Shown one piece after another: positions 51,168 through 60,800 of a DNA stretch of 64,000 bases (position 1 is the stretch's first letter; each line of letters begins with the position of its first letter). The DNA comes from Chitinophagaceae bacterium (lineage in GTDB: Bacteria > Bacteroidota > Bacteroidia > Chitinophagales > UBA10324). The position numbers and the translations under genes were made by a program. The DNA is taken from NCBI GenBank assembly GCA_016717285.1, contig JADKFU010000001.1, positions 682,001 through 746,000 of the forward strand. The letters run 5' to 3'. The notes under the pieces were generated by a model. It saw only the letters and a program-made list of their open reading frames with translations. It ran no database searches and was not told where the DNA came from.

Positions 51168-53558
51168 ATGAAGCATTTTTTCCTTAGTGTGTTTTTATTA
51201 GTATCAAGCCACTTTTCGGCAGCGCAGTCTGGTATCCTTCGCGGAAAAGTATTCGATGCATTTAACAATCAACCCATCGAATTTGCCACCATCGTTGTGC
51301 AGAATGCAAACACGGGAGCGGGAACAGATGGTGCAGGTAACTATGAGGTGACCGGACTTGCTCCCGGACTTTACAACATCCAGGTTTCCTCGGTAGGTTA
51401 TAAAACGAAAACCATTTTTGAAATACAGGTTACGACTGCTATTCCCGCGCAGGTGGAAGTGCCACTGGAATCGATTGTAAAGGAACTTGATGAAGTTACT
51501 GTGAATGCTGATGCATTTAATAAGTCAGAAGAAAGCCCGGTTTCCTTGCGCACTATTGGCGTGAATGAAATTCAGCGAAACCCTGGCGGAAACCGCGACA
51601 TTTCTAAAGTTATACAATCATTTCCGGGTGTGGCGCAATCGGTTACTTTCAGAAATGATGTTATTATACGTGGCGGTGCGCCAAATGAAAATCGTTTTTA
51701 CCTGGATGAAATTGAAGTGCCGAACATCAATCACTTTCAAACGCAAGGTGGTTCAGGTGGACCGGTTGGACTGATCAATGTTGATTTTATTAAGGAGGTC
51801 GAATTTTATTCCGGTGCATTTCCTGCCAATAAAGGCAATGCCGTCAGTTCTTTGTTTGAATTTAAGCAAAAGGATGGCCGTAATGATCATCTCGGCATTT
51901 CAGGCACGGTTGGTTCCCAGGACCTTGGTCTTACACTGGAAGGACCGATTGGCCCGAAATCAACATTTATTTTTTCTGTCAGAAGATCTTACCTGCAGCT
52001 TCTTTTCAAGCTGCTTGATTTACCGTTTCTTCCTACTTATAATGATTACCAATTGAAGTATAAATTCAAATTCGACAGAAAAAATGAATTGAGCATCATT
52101 TCACTGGGGGCTTTGGATAATTTCAAGTTGAATGTTGGAACTACTGATACCAGCGCTTTGCAGCAGTATCTATTAGGCAATCTTCCCACTAATGATCAGT
52201 GGAACTACGCGATAGGAGCCGTGTACAAGCATTTCGGGAAAAATAATTTTATTACCGGAGTTGTCAGCAGAAACATGCTGAACAATGAAGCGGAGAAATA
52301 TTTTGATAACGATGACAGCAACCCTGAAAATCTGATACTCAACTATAAATCGCAGGAAATAGAAAATAAATTCAGGCTGGAAAACAACTATTACAAAAAT
52401 GGATTAAAGATCAATTACGGAGCGGGCTACGAGTTTGTGAAATACAACAATGCTACATTCAACAAGCAAACAGATCCGGATGGAAATATTTATGCCGTTG
52501 ATTTCAGCTCTGAAATTTCATTCAGCAAGTACGCCTTGTTTGGACAGGTAAGCTATCCGTTTTTTGAAAGGCGCCTAATACTCTCTGCAGGATTGCGCAC
52601 CGACTTTAACAATTATTCTGCAGAAATGAGTAATCCTTTGAAGCAATTGTCTCCAAGAGTATCTGCAACTTATAATATAAGTGACGCTTTTAATTTTAAT
52701 TTCAGCACCGGCATTTATTATCAATTACCACCTTATACGGTTTTGGGCTATCGTGACAGCGAGGGGAATCTGGTGAACGAACAAAATGGAGTAACCTATA
52801 TTTCCTGTAAACACCTGGTAGGAGGCTTTGAGTATTATTCACAAAGTAATGGACGTATTTCCATTGAAGCTTTTTACAAGTCTTACGACAACTATCCGTT
52901 TATTCTTAGTGATTCCATATCACTCGCTAATCTGGGTGCTGACTTTGGTGTGATAGGAAATACAGCAGTAAATTCCAGCTCGCAGGGAAGAAGTTACGGT
53001 CTTGAATTGCTGCTGCAACAAAAGCTGTTCAAAGGTTTTTACGGACTGGCATCGGTGACTTTTGTAAGGAGTGAATTTAAAGACAGAAATGAAATGTATA
53101 TTCCTTCCTCCTGGGATAGCAGGATCATTGTTTCGTTAACAGCCGGTAAAAAGTTTGGCAAAAACTGGGAGTTAGGCCTGAAATGGAAATTGTCAGGTGG
53201 ATCACCTTATACGCCTTACAATATTCCTTTGTCATCGCAAATTCCTGTTTGGGATGTATATGGTGAGGGACTACCTGATTACAAATACCTGAATAGTGAA
53301 AGATTGCCTGTATTTCATCAGCTGGATGCGAGGATTGATAAAAAATGGTTCTATAAAAAGTGGAACCTGAATCTGTATCTGGATGTGCAGAATGTGTATG
53401 CATTCAAAGCTACGTTGCCGTCTTACCTTGATGTAAAAAGAGATAATGCCGGAAATCCATTGGTTGATCCACTTAATCCCGGATCATACAAGACCTATCT
53501 TTTGGAAGATGTTTCGGGAAATGTTTTGCCTTCCATCGGTATTGTATTTGAATTGTGA
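51168..53558 (+). CDS. TonB-dependent receptor, carboxypeptidase-regulatory type
   Basis: This outer-membrane receptor has 796 residues from the ATG at 51168. It has a signal peptide (FFLSVFLLVSSHFSAAQ), a CarboxypepD_reg domain (about 25-105; GKVFDAFNNQPIEFATI, GLAPGLYNIQVSSVGYKT) and a plug (about 110-230; NPGGNRDISKVIQSFPG, IIRGGAPNENRFYLDEIEVP). A beta-barrel runs to PSIGIVFEL. The frame is open 27 codons further up but that part breaks the signal peptide. Compared with the receptor at 37-40 kb it is shorter and only distantly similar. No SusD, no TonB and no regulator are adjacent. It runs directly into tract G after its TGA. Confidence 0.9.
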   Translation: MKHFFLSVFLLVSSHFSAAQSGILRGKVFDAFNNQPIEFATIVVQNANTGAGTDGAGNYEVTGLAPGLYNIQVSSVGYKTKTIFEIQVTTAIPAQVEVPLESIVKELDEVTVNADAFNKSEESPVSLRTIGVNEIQRNPGGNRDISKVIQSFPGVAQSVTFRNDVIIRGGAPNENRFYLDEIEVPNINHFQTQGGSGGPVGLINVDFIKEVEFYSGAFPANKGNAVSSLFEFKQKDGRNDHLGISGTVGSQDLGLTLEGPIGPKSTFIFSVRRSYLQLLFKLLDLPFLPTYNDYQLKYKFKFDRKNELSIISLGALDNFKLNVGTTDTSALQQYLLGNLPTNDQWNYAIGAVYKHFGKNNFITGVVSRNMLNNEAEKYFDNDDSNPENLILNYKSQEIENKFRLENNYYKNGLKINYGAGYEFVKYNNATFNKQTDPDGNIYAVDFSSEISFSKYALFGQVSYPFFERRLILSAGLRTDFNNYSAEMSNPLKQLSPRVSATYNISDAFNFNFSTGIYYQLPPYTVLGYRDSEGNLVNEQNGVTYISCKHLVGGFEYYSQSNGRISIEAFYKSYDNYPFILSDSISLANLGADFGVIGNTAVNSSSQGRSYGLELLLQQKLFKGFYGLASVTFVRSEFKDRNEMYIPSSWDSRIIVSLTAGKKFGKNWELGLKWKLSGGSPYTPYNIPLSSQIPVWDVYGEGLPDYKYLNSERLPVFHQLDARIDKKWFYKKWNLNLYLDVQNVYAFKATLPSYLDVKRDNAGNPLVDPLNPGSYKTYLLEDVSGNVLPSIGIVFEL

Positions 53559-53660
53559 GAAAGAGTAGTGAGTAGTAAGTTCTTAGTCTTGGTTTTTAAT
53601 TTCAATTATTGGGCATTGCGTCCGGGGCACATCGGCTCATCGAAACATCGGGGCATTGTC
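53556..53660 (+). repeat. stop-codon repeat tract G
   Basis: It starts with the TGA of the TonB receptor, then TAGTGAG, TAGTAAG and TTCTTAG. After a short unordered stretch, units of 8 bases follow (CACATCGG, CTCATCGA, AACATCGG, GGCATTGT). The first part uses the tract D and H words; the second is the complement of the right half of tract D. Confidence 0.72.
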
Positions 53661-53720
53661 ATACTTCAGTGGCTTGCTGCAAATCTTTTCTATAAAAGCA
53701 AAAAGTAGTAATATTGAAGT

Positions 53721-54488
53721 GTGAAAGTCCTTTATTCCATAGCTGCATTGATTTGTTTATGTGCTACCTCTTTTGCACAGATGCCGGGCGATTTGAAAGG
53801 TGTTATTTACAACCATGAATTAAGCGGAGGGATCATTGTTCACACCGCCGGCTGGGGCATTTTTATGGATGTGGGCAAGCGGCAGGAACTGAAGAAGAAA
53901 ACAATTTATGAGTTTGAGTTTACACAACTTCATCATCCTAAAGAAGTAAAGCAAACCATTGACTTTGGATTTTCTTTTTTCGGAATCAATTCGCCGAAGC
54001 CTTTTGTTTATGGTAAGCAAAATAATTTTTACTTATTGAATGCCGCCATGGGTCGTCAGTTCATGTTGACAGAGCGTGCAGAACATAAAGGAGTTGAAGT
54101 AGGTCTGCAGGTGATAGGCGGGTTATCACTTGGATTGTTAAAACCCTACTATCTGGATTTGTTGTATCCTGTAGATAATTCCACCACTTATCGCATTCTT
54201 TCAGAGCGATATTCAGAAGAAAATGCGTCAAAGTTTCTGGATTGGTTTTCGATTTATGGAGGGTCAGGTTTTGGCTATGGGATCGGGCAGATTAAATTTA
54301 TTCCGGGTGTGCATATTAAGACGGGACTTACATTCGACTGGGCAAGCTATGATGATTTTATCAAGACGTTACAGGTAGGAATAAGCTTTGACGCCTACTA
54401 TAAAAAAATACCGATAATGCTGATCGAAAACAACCAGCAATTTTATCCTAATTTATTTTTGAGTTTGCAGTTTGGCAAAAAGTGGTGA
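53721..54488 (+). CDS. outer-membrane barrel-like exported protein, function unknown
   Basis: This 255-residue protein starts with GTG and has a signal peptide (VLYSIAALICLCATSFAQ). The rest alternates hydrophobic and polar residues with many aromatic positions and ends in FLSLQFGKKW, with a terminal aromatic as in small outer-membrane barrels. I recognise no named family. It ends one base before the lipA ATG, so the two are probably co-translated, although there is no functional reason I can see. A one-off -7 word (TAATATTG) lies just upstream. Confidence 0.75.
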   Translation: MKVLYSIAALICLCATSFAQMPGDLKGVIYNHELSGGIIVHTAGWGIFMDVGKRQELKKKTIYEFEFTQLHHPKEVKQTIDFGFSFFGINSPKPFVYGKQNNFYLLNAAMGRQFMLTERAEHKGVEVGLQVIGGLSLGLLKPYYLDLLYPVDNSTTYRILSERYSEENASKFLDWFSIYGGSGFGYGIGQIKFIPGVHIKTGLTFDWASYDDFIKTLQVGISFDAYYKKIPIMLIENNQQFYPNLFLSLQFGKKW

Positions 54489-54489
54489 T

Positions 54490-55365
54490 ATGATTGAACT
54501 GAATATCCTTCCTGAAAAACCCCAGCGATTAAAAAAACCTGACTGGCTCAGGGTAAAATTGCCAACCGGCGAAAATTACCGTCATGTCCGGGGTTTAGTG
54601 GATCATTACAAATTGCATACGATATGCGAAAGTGGTAATTGTCCTAATATGGGAGAATGCTGGGGAGCTGGCACTGCTACCTTTATGATTCTAGGAAATG
54701 TCTGCACGCGTTCTTGCGGATTTTGCGCAGTATATACCGGAATGCCCACAGAACTGGATTGGGATGAACCTAAAAGAGTGGCTGAGGCCATCAAATTAAT
54801 GGGTGTGAAACATGCGGTGCTTACTTCTGTTAACAGAGATGAATTGAAAGATGGCGGCGCCGGCATCTGGGCTGCAACAGTGAGAGCTGTCCGTGAGTTG
54901 AATCCTGAAACTACTATGGAAACATTGATTCCTGATTTCAAAGGAAACATGGAAAGTGTTGAACTGATGATTGAAGTGAAGCCGGAAGTAGTATCACATA
55001 ATATGGAAACCATTCGCCGCCTGTATAAGAAGGTACGACCGCAGGCAAAGTACGATCGCAGTCTTGCTGTAATTCGCAGATTGAAAGATGGTGGCATCAG
55101 AACAAAATCCGGCATCATGGCCGGATTAGGGGAAACGAAAGAAGAAGTTTTTCAGGTAATGGATGATTTGCGGGAAGCAGGTTGTGATGTAATGACCATC
55201 GGACAATATCTTCAACCTACACGAAATCATCTGGAAGTGATGGAATGGATTCATCCGGACATTTTTAAAGAGTATGAAGAAGTTGGGTTATCCAAAGGAT
55301 TCAGGTTTGTTGAAAGTGCTCCATTGGTCAGATCTTCTTATCATGCGGAGAAACATGTGAAGTGA
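54490..55365 (+). CDS. lipA: lipoyl synthase
   Basis: LipA inserts two sulfurs into octanoyl groups on lipoyl domains (E2, GcvH). At 291 residues it has both cluster motifs. The auxiliary [4Fe-4S] Cys set is in CESGNCPNMGEC (Cx4Cx5C) and the radical-SAM set in CTRSCGFC (CxxxCxxC). The conserved RSSYHAE, whose Ser ligates the auxiliary cluster, is near the C-terminus. The ATG at 54490 is preferred over a TTG six codons earlier that overlaps the preceding gene. It matches the need of gcvP and the E1 enzyme in this window for lipoylated partners; LipB is not here. Confidence 0.97.
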   Translation: MIELNILPEKPQRLKKPDWLRVKLPTGENYRHVRGLVDHYKLHTICESGNCPNMGECWGAGTATFMILGNVCTRSCGFCAVYTGMPTELDWDEPKRVAEAIKLMGVKHAVLTSVNRDELKDGGAGIWAATVRAVRELNPETTMETLIPDFKGNMESVELMIEVKPEVVSHNMETIRRLYKKVRPQAKYDRSLAVIRRLKDGGIRTKSGIMAGLGETKEEVFQVMDDLREAGCDVMTIGQYLQPTRNHLEVMEWIHPDIFKEYEEVGLSKGFRFVESAPLVRSSYHAEKHVK

Positions 55366-55381
55366 TGCAACAATTGTTGCA
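55366..55381. repeat. perfect palindrome directly after lipA stop
   Basis: The 16-bp perfect palindrome TGCAACAATTGTTGCA starts at the base after the lipA TGA. No T-run follows, so it is not a standard terminator; it could be a protein-binding site or RNA stem. Confidence 0.55.
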
Positions 55382-55631
55382 CGGATTAATAATTAAATTG
55401 TTTGAGTACTTCTCATCTTTCAGATGATTTGTACCATTTAAGCAAGCGGCCATTAAACAGTTCTGTAAGAAATCGCTTCCTGATTCTGCAAATGGATAAT
55501 GCAGAATAAAGTCAGAACACATTTAAATAAACCGCTTAATTGACAGAACAATGACTATCGGCTTTCCGATATTATTTCGCTTTGACATAATCTTTTCTAT
55601 TTTAGCGGAACAATAACCTAAGAACCAAAAC

Positions 55632-58319
55632 ATGAGACGTTTACTGCTACTTACAGGATCAATCACAGTTGTCTTTTTTGCATTAATTGCATTTCAGAAT
55701 CCTTATTCTCATTCTGCAGTGTCAGAAGGAAGCGAAGAGGAAAGTGAGGAACATGGTATATCAGGCGCATTGGATTGGTGGAAAACAGTCCGGACTAATG
55801 AGCAAACAGGGGAAATGGATTTTGCTGCTATAAATGAGGCAGAGCAGCAGGCAGAAGCAATGGGTGGTACAAGAAGCCTCGGAATTCAATGGGAAGAAAT
55901 GGGGCCGGATAATGTTGGCGGAAGGACCCGCAGCATATTGTTCGACAAGGATCACCAGGGAGTTGTGTTTGCAGGTGGTGTTTCAGGAGGATTGTGGAAA
56001 AGTACCAATGGCGGTCAATCGTGGTTAAAGGTGAATGATTTATTCGAATCACTTATTATTACAACTATTGCACAAGCCTCAAATGGTGATATTTATTTTG
56101 GTACAGGTGAAGCTTTTTACAGCTTTGGACTTAATAATCCTACAGGATTCAGTGCATTTGGTTTTCCGGGAAAAGGAGTATGGAAATCAACGGATGGTGG
56201 CAATACGTTCAACCATCTTACCTCCACTATTCCTCCTACTGGAAATTCTACTACTGAAGATTGGGCCTATGTAAGCCGGTTAGCTACAAGTCCTTCTGAT
56301 GCCAATAGAATTTATGCGTCCACTAATAAAGGACTGCGTATTTCTACTGATGGGGGTACTTCATGGTCGAATGCAGTTGGGCCGATACTTTCCTATTCCT
56401 GGGATGTGCAGGTGGGAAGTGATGGTTTTGTACATGCCGTAGTTGGTAACAAATATTATCGCTCCACCACTGCAGACGGAAGCACTTTTGAACAACGGTC
56501 CGGACAAGGTGGTTTTCCTGCCACCGGTCTTGGCAGAATTGAATTAGCTGTTGCGCCTTCCAATGCATCGTATGTTTATGCGATTTGCATTAACAGTGGT
56601 TCAGAAGATTTACAAGGGGTTTACAAGTCAACGGATGGTGGACTTAACTGGACGCAGATTGGTCCTGGTGGAAGTGTAAATTTTAATCCTCCTGGTCAAC
56701 AGGGGACGTATGATATCTGCCTTGGTGTGTTGCCAACTGATCCTGAGCTAATTTATTTCGGAGGACAATTAAGTCTGTGGAAATATTCACCCTCGCTGGG
56801 TTGGTTTACGGTGAGCAATTGGCTGGGTGATTTTTTTGATCCTGATATTTATATTCATGCCGATATGCACACCATCGAATTTAATCCATTCAATACGAAT
56901 GAGATGCTTGTGGGATGTGATGGTGGTTTGTTTCGAACAGCGAATGCTGCTGATGTTTACCCGACATTCTCTGATCTGAACAGAAGTTATAATGTGACGC
57001 AGGCTTATTCTGTTTCGGCAGCGCCGACCGGAGAAGTGATTTTCGGAACACAGGATAATGGTACAAATTATATTGATTTTCTTGGTAATACAATGATGGC
57101 TTCCCATGAGATTCAAGGAGGTGACGGTGGCAATACAGAAATCGGACGGGTGAATCCCAATGCGTTCTTTGCGGAACTTCCTGCCGGAACAGTTACCCGT
57201 TCTTCAAGTCCTGGTGGCGGCTTCAATCTTTTTTATGATGATCGAATAGATGTAACCGGTGATGGTTCTGTTGATGAGGGGGCAGACTGGCTTACTCCAT
57301 TTGCACTATGGGAGCAGCCGGATTCAGCGCGCGCGTTTTACGTGCTCGGAGCGGGTGGAGTAGGAGGTAGTCTTGGACATGTTTGGTTTACTAAAGGTGC
57401 CATGGATTTTGCAATAAATCCTGATTGGTTCCGCTTCCCATCAACTTCAGGTTGGGTAACCTGCGTTGCCTTTTCGAAAGATGGAAATACCGTATTTGCA
57501 GGCACTTCCAATGGAGTGGTGTACAGATATTCTAATTTGCTTGCAGTAGATGACTCCGGTAAATTTAAATATGCTTCTATTTCTTCTACCGCAGCTTCAT
57601 GGAATGCAGTTGACAGTGGTATCACAGTTTCATCAATAACGATTTCCAGTGGCAGGTATCTTCGATGGATAGCAGTGGATCCTACTGATGCTAACAAGGT
57701 AGTGGTTACAGGAGCTCGTTATGGAAATGATGCGAATATATGGAGATCTACTAATGCATTAGATTCAATAATGACTTTTGCTGATATCACCGATAACCTA
57801 CCTAAGATGCCGGTTTGGACAGCCGTGATAGATGAAGAAGATCCAAACAGGATCATCATCGGAACTGATCTAGGTGTTTATGGACGCGATATATCAAATA
57901 CTGATGGTTGGTCGGAAGAAAATGGCGGCATGGCCAGAGTTCCCGTAATGGTGATTAAACAGGTGCCATATTATGGTAAGCCTTATCTTTATATTGGCAC
58001 ATATGGCCGTGGAGTATACAGATCAGGCAGCCTTGTTGGCATTCATGAAGCGCCTTCAAACATCAGCAACATGATGTTGTTCCCTAATCCTGTTCAGGAT
58101 GCAGCAACGATCAGAATTTCACTTGCCAAAAGCAGTACGGTAGAAATAAAAGTCTATAACCTGAAAGGTGAATTAATGTTAGATCTCAAGGAGAAAAATT
58201 TCAGTGCGGGAGAAAATACGATATCTATCAATACTTCTAAGCTGAATTCAGGTACTTATCTGGTAAATGCTACCTCTGGTAATGCTTCATTCAATCAAAA
58301 AATGATTGTGATCAGGTAA
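55632..58319 (+). CDS. BNR/sortilin-like beta-propeller protein with T9SS type A tail
   Basis: This 895-residue exported protein has an N-terminal hydrophobic segment (about 4-21) acting as signal or anchor, an acidic Glu-rich linker, then WEEMGPDNVGGRTR. A propeller region follows with several Asp-box motifs: STNGGQSW, STDGGNTF, STDGGTSW, STDGGLNW. This is the sortilin/Vps10-like glycosyl-hydrolase-fold propeller found in many Bacteroidota secreted proteins, often of unknown substrate. The T9SS type A tail has LFPNPVQDAATI and SKLNSGTYLVNA. Catalytic residues of sialidases are not evident. It is followed by a strong terminator. Confidence 0.88.
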   Translation: MRRLLLLTGSITVVFFALIAFQNPYSHSAVSEGSEEESEEHGISGALDWWKTVRTNEQTGEMDFAAINEAEQQAEAMGGTRSLGIQWEEMGPDNVGGRTRSILFDKDHQGVVFAGGVSGGLWKSTNGGQSWLKVNDLFESLIITTIAQASNGDIYFGTGEAFYSFGLNNPTGFSAFGFPGKGVWKSTDGGNTFNHLTSTIPPTGNSTTEDWAYVSRLATSPSDANRIYASTNKGLRISTDGGTSWSNAVGPILSYSWDVQVGSDGFVHAVVGNKYYRSTTADGSTFEQRSGQGGFPATGLGRIELAVAPSNASYVYAICINSGSEDLQGVYKSTDGGLNWTQIGPGGSVNFNPPGQQGTYDICLGVLPTDPELIYFGGQLSLWKYSPSLGWFTVSNWLGDFFDPDIYIHADMHTIEFNPFNTNEMLVGCDGGLFRTANAADVYPTFSDLNRSYNVTQAYSVSAAPTGEVIFGTQDNGTNYIDFLGNTMMASHEIQGGDGGNTEIGRVNPNAFFAELPAGTVTRSSSPGGGFNLFYDDRIDVTGDGSVDEGADWLTPFALWEQPDSARAFYVLGAGGVGGSLGHVWFTKGAMDFAINPDWFRFPSTSGWVTCVAFSKDGNTVFAGTSNGVVYRYSNLLAVDDSGKFKYASISSTAASWNAVDSGITVSSITISSGRYLRWIAVDPTDANKVVVTGARYGNDANIWRSTNALDSIMTFADITDNLPKMPVWTAVIDEEDPNRIIIGTDLGVYGRDISNTDGWSEENGGMARVPVMVIKQVPYYGKPYLYIGTYGRGVYRSGSLVGIHEAPSNISNMMLFPNPVQDAATIRISLAKSSTVEIKVYNLKGELMLDLKEKNFSAGENTISINTSKLNSGTYLVNATSGNASFNQKMIVIR

Positions 58320-58364
58320 TTCAACCTCATTTTTTATGATCAAATAAAATCTTGCCATTTATTA

Positions 58365-58415
58365 ACAGCAGCATAATTAACCGGTTTATCCCGAAGTTAT
58401 GCTGCTGTTTTTTTT
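58365..58415 (+). terminator. intrinsic terminator after the propeller gene
   Basis: A 12-bp perfect stem (58365-58376 with 58397-58408) with a 20-nt loop is followed by eight T residues. Confidence 0.85.
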
Positions 58416-58532
58416 AGCATTCCTGGTCGCGCTGTTTTACAAAATGATTTCATGTTCATAATACTTCTTATTACCTAAAAGAAAATTGCAATTAATTTGT
58501 ACATTTCAGAAAATTTACCTCGCTGACGGTAC

Positions 58533-60800
58533 ATGTACAGAGCATTACTTCTATCTTTTTTCCTTACACTCATTTTCAAACACAATGGCTTTAGCCAGTG
58601 TAATGGATTGCCTACTGATTGTGCAGGTACACAATCATATACCGTTGACCCGTTGCCTACCAACGGATTTTACAATGCAGGAACCGTTGTAACATTTTGT
58701 TATACCATTCAGAATTATAATCAATGCAATTCGAATTGGTTTCATACCCTTGATTTCAATTTTGGTCCGGGTTGGGATCTAACAACCCTTACACCGATCA
58801 GTATGCCGGTAAGTTGTGATGGCATGGGTAACTGGGATTTCTATAGCAGCGTTACCTCATCTTCCACCGGTCAGTCATTCGGTCCTTGTTTTTCATACGA
58901 CTCACCGCTTGGATTTATTGGTAATGTGCTGGATGGCAATCCGGGAAATAATTTTGGCGATAACTGTGCAATCAACACATGGACTTTTTGCTTTTCTATA
59001 ATGGTATCAACTTCTTCTTATGGGCAAAGCCTTTCTGTTGATGCCACTGCAATAGGTGATGGTTCAGCAGGTTCATGGACTTCGAACACATGCCCTGGTG
59101 CAGCATTCAATCTTTCCAATGCTTTTTCAATGGCTTGTTTTCTTTCGGCTTCTAATGTTTTAGCGCAACCTTCCTGTTTGAACAATGATGGATCTATCGC
59201 ACTTACCGTTACCGGAAATATAGGTCCTGTTTCTTTTCTCTGGTCTCCGGGTGGACAGACTACTTCTTCTGTTAACGGACTACCGTCAGGTACTTATCAG
59301 GTAACTGTAACCGATAGTGTAAATTGCATATCATCATACTCATTCGAATTAGACGTCGATAATCCTGTCACATTTACAACAAACATTGTAGATGCAACCT
59401 GCTTTGGATATTGTGATGGAATATCCAATGTGATTCCTGCCAATGGAATGGCTCCTTACACTTATAGCTGGCAGCAAACGGGAGGCGTAGCGGCGTATGA
59501 CAGCGCGCTTTGTGCCGGTACTTATTATACAACTATAACAGATGCAAACTACTGCTCAAGAATTGACACATTTATAGTAGCATCACCGGCAAAAATTAAT
59601 CTTACACCAACGTCTCAGGACGTGTCCTGCTACGGTGGTTATGATGGCTGGGCCACGGTAAGTGCAACAGGCGGAAGCGGCATTTATTTTTTTAACTGGC
59701 AGCCAACGGGTCAAAACAATGCTACGGCTAGTAATCTGATGGCCGGAAATTACACGGTTACCGCCACCGATACAAAAGGCTGTTTGAGTGATACTACAAT
59801 CACCATTGGAAGCCCGCCACAAATATTAATCACACCCACCATCACTCCGGTAACCTGCTATGGATTTAGCGATGGCGCCATCAGCACCGTGGTTACTCAA
59901 GGTGTTGCACCTTACCAATATCTTTGGGTGGATGTGAACCAGGTAACTGCAAACCTTGTCGGGTTAATTGACGGGCCTTATGCACTATTGATAACGGATG
60001 CTTTAGGATGCCAGGAACTGGATACCTTTTATGTTACACAACCAGATTCACTAATTGGTGAATTGGTGATATCCGCTCCGAGTTGTCCTTCAGCACATAA
60101 TGGTGGAATTGTAGCAGTGATGCAAGGCGGCACCACGCCGTATACCTATGAATGGAATAACAATCCGGCATTGAACACACCTTCGTTGGATAATCTTTCA
60201 CCGTCCTATTTTGTATTGCTTGTTACCGATGCAAACGGTTGTTATGTCAACCTTGCAGAAAATGTAAAAGCACTTCCTGATCTTGCTATAGATGCCGGTT
60301 TGGATGTCTCTATTGAGCTGGGACAAAAAACGATTCTGAATGCGCAGGTGGATAGGTTTGGTGATTTTAATTTTCGGTGGCGACCACCATACAATCTGTC
60401 GGATAGTCTGGAGTGGTCAACTTACGCTTTTCCATTTGTTACAACCGATTATATTGTTGAGGTATTAGATCCGGTAACCGGATGTAAAGGAAGCGACAAT
60501 GTAACGGTAACTATTTTGCCTTCGGGTTATGTATTGGTCCCAAGTGCGTTTTCTCCGAACAATGATGGATTGAATGATGTGTTGTTTCCTGTTTACGGTG
60601 ACCTTGTTATAATTGAGGCATTCAAAATATTTAATCGCTGGGGGCAGGTTGTTTTTTCCAGTAAGACTGATGGCTGGGATGGCAATTTTAAAGGTAAGCC
60701 TGAAGAAACAGCGACGTATGTTTATGAGGTGCGATACAGAATTGAAGGAAGGGCAGAGCAGAGTTATGAAACATCAGGCAGCGTGGTACTGATACGTTGA
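58533..60800 (+). CDS. gliding-motility/CHU C-terminal domain protein with SprB repeats
   Basis: This 755-residue T9SS type B cargo has a signal peptide (LLLSFFLTLIFKHNGFS) and a Cys-rich N-terminal domain of about 190 residues (CNGLPTDCAGTQSYTV, HTLDFNFGPGWDLTTL). Four or five SprB-type repeats of about 70-80 residues follow (SCYGGYDGWATVSATGGSGIY, TCYGFSDGAISTVVTQGVAPY). The CHU_C domain has PSAFSPNNDGLNDVLF, FKIFNRWGQVVF and the ending GSVVLIR. Its N-terminal domain differs from the 43-48 kb pair, so it is a separate lineage. Its TGA starts the left half of tract H. Confidence 0.9.
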   Translation: MYRALLLSFFLTLIFKHNGFSQCNGLPTDCAGTQSYTVDPLPTNGFYNAGTVVTFCYTIQNYNQCNSNWFHTLDFNFGPGWDLTTLTPISMPVSCDGMGNWDFYSSVTSSSTGQSFGPCFSYDSPLGFIGNVLDGNPGNNFGDNCAINTWTFCFSIMVSTSSYGQSLSVDATAIGDGSAGSWTSNTCPGAAFNLSNAFSMACFLSASNVLAQPSCLNNDGSIALTVTGNIGPVSFLWSPGGQTTSSVNGLPSGTYQVTVTDSVNCISSYSFELDVDNPVTFTTNIVDATCFGYCDGISNVIPANGMAPYTYSWQQTGGVAAYDSALCAGTYYTTITDANYCSRIDTFIVASPAKINLTPTSQDVSCYGGYDGWATVSATGGSGIYFFNWQPTGQNNATASNLMAGNYTVTATDTKGCLSDTTITIGSPPQILITPTITPVTCYGFSDGAISTVVTQGVAPYQYLWVDVNQVTANLVGLIDGPYALLITDALGCQELDTFYVTQPDSLIGELVISAPSCPSAHNGGIVAVMQGGTTPYTYEWNNNPALNTPSLDNLSPSYFVLLVTDANGCYVNLAENVKALPDLAIDAGLDVSIELGQKTILNAQVDRFGDFNFRWRPPYNLSDSLEWSTYAFPFVTTDYIVEVLDPVTGCKGSDNVTVTILPSGYVLVPSAFSPNNDGLNDVLFPVYGDLVIIEAFKIFNRWGQVVFSSKTDGWDGNFKGKPEETATYVYEVRYRIEGRAEQSYETSGSVVLIR

